A DNA stretch of 43,716 bases from Gamarada debralockiae (Eukaryota > Ascomycota > Leotiomycetes > Helotiales > Hyphodiscaceae), in assembly GCA_002803225.1 (NCBI GenBank), contig NXFV01002061.1:1-43716 (forward strand). The letters run 5' to 3'. A program made the position numbers and the translations under genes. The notes under the pieces are model-generated. The model did not search any database. It was not told the origin of the DNA and saw only the letters and a program-made list of their open reading frames with translations. Shown one piece after another: positions 1 to 11,890 of the stretch; within the stretch, counting starts at the first letter, position 1; each line of letters opens with the position of its first letter.

Positions 1-1960
1 TTAGCTAGACTTTATTAGCTAGCTTATCTTCCTTAAATTCCTTAAGATATACTTATTTAGCTATAAGCTAAATCTTAATCTTTTCCCCTTATTATACAAA
101 GTTTATATTAAACTTAATAATATCTTATAAAATACTTCTAAAAGCTTTAATAGCTTTGTATTTGCCTTTTAGTTTTGAATAGGTTAATAAGATAGGTGTA
201 TTTCTTGACTCAATATATCGTTATACGATAGTCCGAAGGTATATATATACCTAAACGTATATTCTATTACTTCTTATTTCTTTATTAAAACTAATATTAC
301 CTGTAGATAAAGTATTTAAGTTAATACTATATAATACTAGTTTTTAGTAGTACTAATCTAGGGTTTCTATTAGAAGGTAATTATCTAATTTTATACTATT
401 AGCTTATCTTCTTTTTATAATTGTTATATAAGAGATTAAAGCGTTATAATTAATAAAGTTATAATAAAGAAAGTATAGACTTACTTTACTCTTTTATTAA
501 ATCTTTAATTACCTTAATAAATTTAAGGTTAATTAAGACCTTATATAACTTATACTTTTTAGTTAGAGGATTATTATATAAAAGCTATAGCTATTTAGAA
601 ACTATATTTAAATAATTAAGTTATTTCTAGATATAATATATATTCTATAGATCTTTGTATCCTATTATAGCCTATCGTATAATAAGTATATAAACTATAA
701 GTATTATAATTATATCTACTAAATTCCTATTATTATATTAATAAGATTCTTAGAGATAGAGGAAGTAATTTTAAAAATAATTAATATAAAGATTAGTATA
801 AAGGTTAATATAAAATTATTATATAAGACAGAAATAATTAGTATAAAGATTAATATAAAATTATTATATAAGACAAAAATAATTAATATAAAGATTAATA
901 TAAAATCATTATATAAGATAAAGAAACTTACTCTTTATATATATAATTAAGACTTCTATAGCTAAGACTACTATAACTTAATTTATTAATTTTAATTACT
1001 TATCTTATATAACTAATACTTAAAAATATAAAACTAAGGATTATCTTATATTATATAAGTAAAAGTATAGTAGACTTTTACTATAAGGACTATTTCTTTC
1101 TTATAATTAGATTAAATAATATATAGCTAGTACCCTTTCTTTATAATAATACAAAGGTATTATTAAAGGACTAAATAAGCTATACGATTAAAAATCCTAA
1201 TATATATTTAAATAATATATTAAGAATATACATTAATAGTAATATAGATCTTAAATCTAAAAGGAGATAACTTATTATACTTATTAATTAACTAAAGATA
1301 ATCTAGACTAGGAATAATATACTCTCTCTTCCTTTAATTTAGGTCTTTTATACAATAGTCTAATCCCTTAAGATTAAGTTATTTGATGATTATAAAGAGA
1401 TTCTCTTTAGTTATAATATAACCCTTTATCTTAAATTACTTTTTAAGAAGATATCTTTTATATCCTTTAATTACTTTACTATCGAGCTCCTATTATATAA
1501 GGCCTTTAAGTTACTTATTTACTTATTAATACTCTTAAATAGTTATTCTTTAGACTAGATTTATCTTCTTCTTAATTATAGCTACTTATCTTTTAGAGAG
1601 TATTTTTAAGTTATCTCTTTAAAGTTATTATATAATATTCTTATTAATATAAGACATCTAGAAAAGGACTATAATCCTTAATTGTAGCTAAGAAGTCTTT
1701 TAGATCTTATTTCTTTTATAAAAGCTTTATTCTTTAAGGTGCCTTTAGATTATACAAGAAGTATAAGGCTAATTTAATTAGAGGGAGACACGGCTTATAA
1801 TAGCTGCTAAATCGAGCAAATCATCAAAAAACTACACGCGGATCTCTTCCTTAAAGGAATCTAAAGGAATTAAAGGGCGAGGTATTATTCTATATAATAA
1901 AAAGAAGTAAAAGAATAAAAAGAGATATTAGCTAAGGCTTTCGTATAACTACAAAAGGTA
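1..1960. repeat. AT-rich, RIP-degraded repeat block
   Basis: This stretch is extremely AT-rich and rich in TpA. CpA and TpG are nearly absent: positions 481-600 contain none at all. That pattern is the known footprint of repeat-induced point mutation, in which fungi convert C to T in duplicated DNA. No open frame longer than a few dozen codons survives, so the original repeat family cannot be named. Base composition returns to normal across about 1760-1960. The block probably represents silenced transposon DNA and directly borders the accessory region that holds the Tc-like gene. Confidence 0.85.
775..921. repeat. 45-base tandem repeat, three copies
   Basis: Three head-to-tail copies lie at 775-831, 832-876 and 877-921. 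Each begins aaataatta and ends near ataagaca. The first copy is 57 bases because a 12-base internal segment is duplicated. The copies differ at a few positions, mostly A/G or C/T, as expected if RIP acted after the duplication. Confidence 0.75.
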
Positions 1961-3046
1961 GGGCAACAGTCAGTATTCGGTTTTTGTAATATTCGCGAAA
2001 ACAGAAAATTTGGTTTTGTCGTTAAGGTAGTTACTAGCCTCCGGAGCTTTTTCCCTTTTGAGATGGGGCTAGCTTATGATTAGTCCGCAAGAAAAACATC
2101 ACTTCCCTGAAACTGTTCACGGAATTATTCTCAGGCCTGGACTACGTCGTTTTCAAGAGCGAGTGTAGCCGGGACTTACTATTTTTGAATTAAACTTACG
2201 CATGTTTTAATTATTAGGTTTACGATAAATTTACCATCGATGCCCATGCCAAGTTCTGTTTCTCGGAAAGCTGCACGTGATCTGATCCGCCTAGCGGGGT
2301 AAGGTTAGGTTGGATTCGGGGAAGAAAGGGGCTGGCTGGCGACCTGACAACACCTTCCATTACCTTTCGGTATCCCCCCCTTTTCAGAACTAGCCGGCCT
2401 CTTGATCAAATAGCTGTCCGGCAATTGCTGATAACGCGGAACGTTCCTTTCGTTCCTCATCAGCAGCTCAAGTTGCTCAGCTAAGCCCGATGTGAACCGG
2501 TTGAGCTGCATCTTCCCCCGCAAGTATGCAGATCTGACCACCGTGATCTCCATCTAGAGTTGCCAGTGGTCAGAAGCAGAGCTTCAATACTGCAGTGCTA
2601 CATATGCATATGTAGAGTTTCAGCCTTATAGGAAGATGTTTCACGGAAGCTGACGCCACATGTTTTCAGCTGCGTCCAACACCACAAGAAGCGCCTCAAT
2701 GCCACTTCAGTCAAGGCTCGCAGCAGTCCGATTGCAACAATTCAGCAGTTCTCCAATGAATATATGCTCAGCTTTTACGGGAGTTCACTCGGCAGAATGT
2801 CAGCAAATCTCGAGGAGACAGACGCTCCCGTCGAGTCCCATGTCTTACAGCTTGGTTCACTGCCGAGAATCTCATCGACAGACATCCAAATCGCGCCGAT
2901 TCTCCCTGAACTCTCCCTTCGTCGTTTGATCTGATGATCTCGTGAGAGTACTCAAGTATTTGGCTTTTCCAGACCTGACCACATTTCGGAAACTCGAAGA
3001 CAACCTGAACTCAATTCCTGACCAGCTCTTTCGTTCGGATATAATT
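1961..3046. other. Spacer and leader before the Tc-like gene
   Basis: Base composition is normal and no gene is recognised. A plus-strand open frame runs from about 2658 to a TGA near 2937 and reads like protein (for example NEYMLSFYGSSLGRM), but it has no homology I recognise. It could be the 3' remnant of an older gene or a leader exon. A GTG-initiated extension of the Tc frame from 2942 is possible in bacteria but not expected in a fungus. The spacer presumably holds the promoter of the downstream gene; no convincing TATA box was found. Confidence 0.5.
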
Positions 3047-6000
3047 ATGACTCCCCATTCAGGAGCGCACCATGGCGCTGCTCCGCTGGACCTTCGTCCG
3101 GCCTCGAGTAGCACTGAACCTGCCCAGTCTACGCCTAAACAGCCTTCTAATTCTGCAACTGGCCCTACTGTACCGTTGCCGTCAATTTCCCTTCCAAAAG
3201 GAGGAGGGTCCATTGGGGGAATAGGAGAGAAATTCAATGTCAATCCTGCAGATGGTACAGGAACCTCAACTATTCCCATCCGCACAAGTCCCAGCCGAGG
3301 AGGCTTAGGACCAGGCCTTTCTCTAAATTACAGTTCCGGGAATGGAAACAGCCCTTTCGGCTTGGGTTGGAGTCTCTCAGAAATGAGCATTGCCAGGAAG
3401 ACTTCAAAGGGTCTGCCGCAATACAACGACAATGATGACTCGGATGTCTTTCTCCTTGGTGGAATGGAAGATCTAGTCCCTCTTTTCAGAAAGGACGAGC
3501 AAGACGGCGTCCTTTACGACAAAGACACAGGACAGCCAACTTTGCACGAGGAGTCCCGAAATGGATATACGATTCGGCGATATTCCCCCCGCATTGAAAG
3601 CTCATTCATCCGTATCGAAAGATGGACAAGCATTGCTGATTCTGGAGACGTTCAGTGGCGAGTCACGTCTCCGGATAGCACTACCAGCGTTTATGGAGCA
3701 ACCCCAAATGCTCAGCTCTTTGATCCAAACCAAGGCCCCAATCAAGGTCGTCGAATTTTCTCCTGGCTACTTTCTGAGCAATATGACATGTTAGGTAATG
3801 CAATTATCTATGAGTACAAGGAAGAAGACTCAACCGGCATTTCAGCCAATGCAACAAACGAGAGAAATCGAACTGGGAAGTCCCGTTCTTCAAATCGATA
3901 TCTGAAAGCGATAAAATATGGCAACAAGACGCCTAGCCGTAATCCAGAAGCTTGGCATTCTTTCTCTGCCTTCCAGAACCCCGCCGATGATTGGATGTTT
4001 ACCGTGATTCTAGACTACGGTGAGTTTGATGAGGAAAATCCCAAATTCGATGACAATAAGCCATGGTGTTGTCGAAAAGATCCTTTCTCCTCTTATCGTT
4101 CTGGATTCGAAATCCGGACATATCGGCTATGCAAGAGGATTCTCATGTTCCATAACTTCCCGACCGAACTTTCAAGAGACCACTACCTCGTCTCATCTAC
4201 AAAATTTGAATACGCCGAGGAAGACTCCATCACATATCTCAAGAGCGCAACCCAAACCAGCTACATGCTTGATGGTAATAAGCTTTGTAGCAAAAGTTTA
4301 CCTCCTGTGGATTTCGAATACTCAACCTTCCCGAAAGATGAAATGCTTATAGAGCTTTCCGCCCAAGACATCGACCCAATCAGCGCTCAGAATATGCCTT
4401 CCAGCGTGGATGGATATTCACACCAATGGGCTGATCTTGACGGAGAAGGCCTGTCAGGGGTCCTGATTGAACAAGACAGAGGCTGGTTCTACAAGCGAAA
4501 TCAGAGTGCAAACAACACATCAACTAGTGATAAAGACGGCTCCGTATCACCGGCTTTTAGCCCATTGGAAGAGGTATTTTCAAAGCCGGGGATGACATTA
4601 GGGTCTGGTCGAGCTCATTTCTCAGACGTCCAAGGGGATGGCTTGTTGGATTTGGTGGAGATGGATGATTCCGCGTGGGGCTTTTTCAGCCGGAAAGTTC
4701 TGCCCGATCGAGGATGGGCCCCATTTCAAGAGTTCAAGGCTCATCCTAATATTCGTTTCGAGCAACGCACAGTGTTTGTAGATCTTACGGGTGATGGACT
4801 GGCTGATATCTTCATCACGGAAGACAATGCCTTCGTTTACTACCCCTCTCTTGGCGAAGATGGTTTCGGCAAGCCAACTCGAACATTCCAGGCCCTGGAT
4901 GAAGAGAAAGGACCCCGTCTTCTCCTGGGAGATTTCGAGCAAACAGTCCATCTGGCGGACATGAGTGGTGACGGCTTGACTGACTTGGTACGAATCCGGA
5001 ATGGGGAAGTTTGCTACTGGCCCAATACTGGGTACGGACAATTCGGAGCGAAGGTCACATTGGATAACAGTCCGTGGTTCGATAATGAAGACTCCTACAA
5101 CCCCAATTTCTTGCATGTCGCTGATATTGACGGCTCCGGGGCATCTGATCTTCTCTACATCAGCCCAGATGGCATTGATCTTTACCTTAATAATTCCGGA
5201 AATTCTTTCTCGACTCGAAAGCGGCTGTCCCATGTTCTTCCAGTTGATAGATTCTCAACGATCAACATGGTAGATATTCTTGGGAATGGCACCACCTGCA
5301 TTGTTTGGTCCTCGAAATTCCCTGGCCATTCTCAAATATCGATGAAGTACATTGATCTCACACGAGGCAAACCACATCTGCTCATCGGACAAAAAAATAA
5401 TCTCGGAGCTGAGACACTGATCCATTACGCACCCTCAACCAAGTTCTACCTCGATGACAAGCAAGCAGGCAGACAATGGATCACAACTCTCCCATTTCCC
5501 GTACAGTGTGTAGAGAAAGTCGAGACTTTCGAACAAAATAGCGGCAACCGCTTTACAACTCGATATGCCTACCACCATGGATTCTTCGATGGGTTTGAAA
5601 GAGAATTCCGTGGCTTTGCAATGGTAGAACAATGGGACACCGAAGACTATGACGAATCTTCCTCGACTTTAGCAATCAATCTTGATCGGAAATGGCATTC
5701 GCCCCCAGTGTATATCAAATCCTGGTTCAGCACGGGAAACTTTCTTGGTGAGGGTAGCTCGCTCCTTGCATTGGAATACTTTGAGGTTCCCGAGTCACAC
5801 GAAACCGCAAACGGGCTGGCAACAACACTACTAGAGGACTCGGTTATCCCATCTGGCCTCAACCTTAATATGACGAGGGAAGCATGTCGAGCCCTGAAAG
5901 GCCACTTGCTCAGAAGCGAAGTGTATTCCGATGACAAGAGTCCGAAAGCAAGATTCCCTTACACTGTTTCAGAGAACAACTACACAATTCGGGCTCTCCA

Positions 6001-9000
6001 GCCTGAAGACGTCCACGGCCACGGCATATTTGACGTTGTGCCTAGAGAAACCATGCATCTTAACTTTGAAAGGAACCTTAGCGACCCTCGGATTCAACAT
6101 GGTCTTGCCATTGAGATTGATAAATACGGAAATACTCTGAAGTCCGTTCAAGTTGTGTATGGCCGCCACTCAAGTCCACTCCCGGAAGCAGAGGATCGTA
6201 AATGTCAAGAACAACTTCTCATCACTTACTCCGAAAGTTTTGTAACCAACCATATCGACGATCCCAATTGTTATCGACTCCCCATCCCATACGAATCGCG
6301 GTCATATCAACTTTATGGGTATGAGAACGATCTCATCGATCGCTTTGGACTATCTCAATTCCCTAAGAATGAGCTTGCTCACCTTTCTGTGATCCCCTAC
6401 GAGGCACCTCCAAGTGGAAGCAAACAAAAGAGGCTTCTTGGTAGATCACGTAATCTGCTCCGCAGTGATGATTTAACACAGCTTCTCCTACCAGGGGTGC
6501 TCGAAAACATGGCGTTTCCAGGAGAAAGCTACACACAAGTATTTACCCCAGGACTTCTGGAGACATACCAAAGATCAAATCCGGATTCTCCAGAAGCTGC
6601 GAATGAAATCTTGATACTCAATGTCAACGAGGTTCTGGGAAGAAAGGGAGGCGGACATGTTGATCTCGATTCGGATGGGAACTGGTGGGTTCCATCTGGA
6701 AGATCTTACTTCCACTTCGATCAGGTTTCACCAGAACAAGAGTTGGCTGAAGGCAGAAAGCATTTCTTCTTAACACAGCGATTCGTGGATCCTTTTGGAA
6801 ATAATTCTAGAGTCGTGTATGACCAGTTTGACCTCTTGCCAACAGAGAGTATCGATGCTCTTCACAATATAGTCAAAAGCTCTCACGACTATCGTATGTT
6901 GCAACCATATCTTGTGGTGGATCCCAATGGAAACCGGACCGAGTGCGCGTTTGATGAGCTTGGTTACGTCGTGGCTACGGCAGTGATGGGCAAGAAAGGC
7001 GAAGATGTAGGGGACTCGTTGGATCTCTTCCGTCAAGCCACGTCTGATGAAGTAGAGCAATTATTCCTCGATCCTCATGGACCACTACGGGAATCTTTAC
7101 TTGGTAACGCCACAACTCGCATTGTTTACAACCTGGATCGATTCTGGAAAGAGCCGGAGGTTGAAAAGAAGAAGCCCATTTTCCATGTTATAATAGCCCG
7201 AGAAACACATGCAAGTGATCCAGCACCAGGCAAACTCAAGACTCAAATCGGTTTCTCATATTTCGATGGGATGGGCCGCACCATTCAAGCAAAGACGCAA
7301 GCCAAACCAAAGGATGGTCAGCAGAATTGGATCACGAGTGGTTGGACAATTGTCAACAACAAAGGCAATCCCGTCCGGCAATTTGAACCTTTCTTCGACG
7401 CATCACATGAGTACATCTCCGATCAAAAAGTGGGTGTGAGTTCAATATTGATATACGATGCTGTGGATCGAGTCATTGCGCAGATAGGTCCTAACCATAC
7501 GTGGACCAAGTCCGTCTTCGACAACTGGATGTCAACAACCTACGATTCCAACGATACAGTTCTCATGAATCCCAAGACCGACCCTGATACCAGCCAATTC
7601 GTCAAACTTCTTCCAGACGACTACTACCTGCCCACCTGGTACGAACGGCGTATTTCCGGGCAGCTGGGCCGCGATGAGAAAGTAGCAGCCCAGAAATCAG
7701 CAAAACATGCCAACACACCTACGATCATACACTTAGACGTCCTAGGCCGAGCATTCCTTTCCATCGCTGACAATGGCGAGTACGGAAAATACAGTACCCG
7801 TAGCCAGCTCGATATCCAAGGCCGCATTCAGCAAGTTACAGATGCCAAAGGGAGACTTGTCCAAAAGTACATTTACAACATGTCCGGATCAGTTATCAAC
7901 CAGAATAACTTCGAGTCCGGGGAGCGATGGACAATGTTCGATATTGGAGGCGGCTCCTTACTCCACTGGGATGCTCGAGGAAATCGTTTCCGCACCTTAC
8001 GTGACGAGTTGAGGCGGGATGTCGGGTCTTTTCTTCAACAAGGAGACAGCGGGTCCGAGAAGATGATTGAGAAACCCGTCTACGGAGAAAGTCTAACTCG
8101 ACGCGACAAGCAGGAAAAGATCGTATGTGTAAATGGCCGAGGTAGAATCGTGAAGACCTACGACCAAGCAGGGATCCAGAGACACACCGAGTACGACTTC
8201 AAAGGCAACCTTCTCTATTCCGACCAACAGCTTGCCCAGAACTATAAAACCGTCGTGGATTGGAAGGAGCAAGTGCCGATGGAGGAGGATGTCTATGTCT
8301 ACCAGAATAAATACGATGCTTTGAATCGGTGTGTGGAGTTTACAAGTGCGGATGACTCGGTGGTGTATCATGATTTCGATCAGGCTGGATATCTGAAAAA
8401 TGTGGAGGGGAGAATTAGGGACAGGGAGGAGCGGACGGTTTTTGTGAGGAATACGGAGTATAATGCGAGGGGTCAGAAGACTTCTGTTGAATATGGCAAT
8501 GGAATGAGGACGAAGTATGAATATGATCTGAACACCTTCGCGCTGATCCATCTCCTCACCCGTCGGGACGAGAAGAAATACCCGGATGATTACGATCAAC
8601 CAAGGTCCTCATCTTCTAGGTCTGGATCTGGGTCTCGGTCTCATGCCCAAAATCTTCACTATACTTTCGATGCAGTAGGCAACATCACTAAGATCGTCGA
8701 CAATTCCCAGCAAACGATATTCCACAAGAACGTGGTGGTTGAACCTAGCAATGAATATACATATGATCCTTTGTACCGACTTATTGAAGCTACAGGTCGT
8801 GAGCACCTTAGTTTGGCGAAGAAACCGACTGCGCCGGGAGAGTTGTTCAAGCCTGTGGAGCACAAGAACGATGGGGGGGCTATGAGTAGGTATTTGGAAA
8901 GCTATAAGTATGATGAAGTTGGGAATTTTGTTTGCATGCAGCATCAGAATACTTCATCTAATGCTCAAGGTGTATGTGAATTCCTTCTCCCCTATTGAAT

Positions 9001-11075
9001 GTCTCACTGGTACCTGCGGTACAACGATCCTCCCATTGACCAAAAGGAAGTTTCTGGTTGGTCAAAGGAGAGCGAATACAAGTCAGAGGTTTCCAACTTG
9101 CTAACTGGAGTTCCTTTTGATATATGGAAGGTATTGCGGTACTGGAGGGACTATCACAACTTTTGAGATATTCAATTGTCCTTCTACAGAAATGCTGACT
9201 CGAGATTCATTAGTGGACACGGCATTACGTCTATGATGAACCGAGTCTTTTGGAGCCAGGTTTTTTTAGCAACAGGCTCAGCCGTACTTCGATTGGATCC
9301 GCTATCGAGCATTACAGATATGAAGGAAATGCTGCGCATCACGGAAATATCACTTCCATGCCCAATCTTCCATTGATGGAATGGAATTTTAAAGACCAAC
9401 TTTGCGCAACGGCTAGGTCAACCAGTCTAGATGGGACCCCCGAGAGCACATGGTACATCTACAACTCTGCTGGACGGCGAGTCCGGAAAGTGACCGAAAG
9501 TCACGTGGGTCCGGGCGGAACACCTCGTCGAATCAAGGAACGCATTTATGTGGGAGTTGAAATCTCCAGAAGGTTCAATGGTAAAGGTGACATCAAACTG
9601 GAGCGCCAGACGCTACATGTGAGTGATGCGAGTGGGACTATCACGATGATCGAGACTCGAACTGTAGGAGAAGAGCCGTATATCCCAGAGCAGCTTTTTC
9701 GGTATCAACTAGACAATCACCTCCAATCTGTGTGCTTGGAATTAGATGAGCAGGCTCGAGTCCTCACTTACGAAGAGTACACACCTTATGGAGCCACCTC
9801 CTACGAAGCTGCCGGAAGTCAAATCGGGGCGCCAAAGAGATACGGTTATACGGGAAAAGAGCGAGATGATGAAAACGGATTGTATTACTATGGGGCCCGG
9901 TACTATTGTCCAGCTGTGGCTCGCTGGATAAACTGCGATCCGATCGGGGTCAAGGGCGGACTCGATGCCTATGTGTATGTTCGCTGCAATCCTGTTAACT
10001 TGATCGACCCAGATGGGCGGACGGCAATCTCTTGGAGTTTGGGAAGTGTGGGAAGCTCAATCATGTCGTGGATCGTTTGGGCAGCTTCTGCTGTGGCATC
10101 GCAACTCAGAGCTGGCCATGCATTGTTGACCGGCGCGAACACAGCTCAGCAAGGCCCAGCTCAACAAGGTAGTACTCCTAAGCCGACACAAGCTTCTCCG
10201 CCAGAAGGGAAGCAGGAAGTCATGGAGTTAACGCCAGTGTACGCCTCGAGTTCGCATGCTTTATCAAACGCTTCCTTGGCTTCCACCAGTTCTACAGAAT
10301 CTCAACAATCGACCAACACATCCGTGTCGTCCAAGTCTTCGGCGCCAAAAACCGAGTACGACCCCTTTGGTGCCGTCGACTTTGAAAATCCGCCAGATGG
10401 ATGGATCAGTTTATGGAGGGCTGTAGAACCTAAGAGAGCACAACTATGGGTCAATGAGCCGAACAATTGGAAACACATCACATCGGTTAATGAGGAAGAA
10501 AGGGGAAAGCCTGGAGACTTTAATACCAAATCCGAAGTAAACGACGAAGATAGGCCTGTCACATACTTTGCAATGAGTCGAGAGTATGCAGAAAAATACG
10601 CAAGGGGCAACCAAGGCAAAGGCGCAATTATCCAGCAGATGGTGCCTAAGGACTACTTTGATGGCGCCTATAATTATGGTAACAGGCCCACAGATGAATG
10701 GAGAGTGGTAAGTCAGATTAGCGTAACCACTGCAATGATACCATTAACCGCTTGCTTACCGTTGCGTTTCCTCCATAGAGAATCATATCCAACCGTCTTG
10801 GATTAGGGAAGGGAGCCCTCTCGACTGAGCAAGGGTTTCCAGTGAAACCAAATCTGCACCAACAACCAGACATCATCTTGGGTCCCATCTCCGACACTGC
10901 GACTGCGAAATATACCAAAGCTTTCGCCAATAAGAAAAACTTTAAGGAGTACAATGACGAGTTTATGGGCGTAGCGCATAATGCAGGGAAGATTGAAATT
11001 CAAGTTGCGATCAAGGGGCAGAAGTTAAAGGATTTGGTCAAGTATCCAAGGAGAGTTATTAAATTTACTAAGTAG
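3047..11075 (+). CDS. Tc-toxin-like TcB-TcC fusion protein (SpvB / TcdB / RHS)
   Basis: Bacterial Tc complexes pair a TcA pore with a TcB-TcC shell that encloses and delivers a C-terminal effector; this gene encodes a B-C fusion of about 2571 residues. Exons are 3047-8971, 9214-10707 and 10779-11075. Introns are 242 bases (gtatgt donor, ctgac branch, tag) and 71 bases (gtaagt to tag), both phase 0. Visible parts are the SpvB domain starting with LPKGGG near residue 48, five DxxGDGxxD FG-GAP-like repeats near 461, 523, 576, 634 and 690, and TcdB middle regions from about 740. An RHS/YD shell precedes the RHS core near 2184-2243. Asp2217 (DPIG) and Asp2240 (DPDG) match the autoprotease pair. 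Residues 2244-2571 are the variable C-terminus. The ATG at 3047 is the first in frame. Frames are intact, so the gene may be expressed; its function in a fungus is unknown. Horizontal origin from bacteria is inferred. Confidence 0.85.
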
Positions 11076-11645
11076 GGTATAGTTATGATGTAAATTGGTT
11101 GTCAACAATTGAATTATGATTTGGTGGAGGAGATTAGCTTGGGCATCTGAAAAACATGAAGGCTCAAGCTCCCAAGATTTTGAGTCGACTGTAGCATGCG
11201 TGGCAAGGGACAGTTTGTCCAGTTACAGTTGCGCTATTATGAATTAATTAATTACAGACATCCCCCATCTTGTTACCTTCAACCAACCCTTACCGTTAGC
11301 ACCGTGTGTAGACTTTGCGTGGAGACAGTTTTGGGTTAATAGACGCTGAAAGCGGCGGCTGGCCCGTGCACGCGCCTTGCCCGAAGCAGAGTCGCTAAAC
11401 TCTGGGGGCAAGCTAACGTACTGAGATAATAATATTAAAAAAATGTATCTTAAAATGAGAAAAGTTATTATAATATGTTTTTTTTATGATATTGTTGCGT
11501 TCTTTATACGTGAAATATGTAAGAATAATTCTATTAGGGATCCCGAATCGGCTCTGGCAAGAACCCTTGTGAGGGGAGCAGGTTGGGTGCCTTGGCAAAC
11601 TCGACTAGGAAACTATAGCCAGGGTGCCAAAATAGGAACCGCACT
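11076..11645. other. Spacer after the Tc-like gene
   Basis: This is presumed 3' untranslated and intergenic sequence. It includes an AT-rich patch around 11420-11480. No gene, RNA or named element was recognised. Confidence 0.5.
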
Positions 11646-11651
11646 AAGATG

Positions 11652-11835
11652 ACTCAGGGCGTGCTCAGGATGCTCAGGCTTTGCTCAGGCTCTGCTCAGG
11701 CTCTGCTCAGGCATGCTCAGGTATGCTCAGGTATGCTCAGGTATGCTCAGGTATGCTCAGGTATGCTCAGGTATGGCTCACCCTCGGCTCAGGCATGCTC
11801 AGGCTCTGCTCAGGTTCGCTCGCCCTCAGCTCAGG
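11652..11835. repeat. GCTCAGG-core minisatellite
   Basis: The core GCTCAGG recurs about every 10 to 12 bases. Six perfect copies of tgctcaggta occupy 11714-11773, flanked by variants with ggct, gcat or tctg spacers. Some outer copies are interrupted by ctcaccctcg or cgctcgccct. Because the main unit is 10 bases, all three frames stay open by repetition, so the open frames here are artefacts. It lies 55 bases beyond the stop codon of the minus-strand NLR-like gene. Confidence 0.9.
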
Positions 11836-11890
11836 TAAAAGCGGCCGCTGCTCAAGTCCAGAGACTAAAACGGAACCAGCGAGGATGAGA

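Noticed and set aside
2942..3046. GTG-initiated N-terminal extension of the Tc-like frame
   Set aside because: Fungal nuclear genes rarely start at GTG, and the in-frame ATG at 3047 directly precedes the usual short leader before the SpvB domain.
8998..9250. Frameshift or stop breaking the Tc-like gene into two
   Set aside because: Good donor, branch and acceptor motifs explain the gap as an intron, and the family sequence is continuous across it.
11652..11835. CRISPR array
   Set aside because: Units are 10 to 12 bases with no unique spacers, and the host is a eukaryote.
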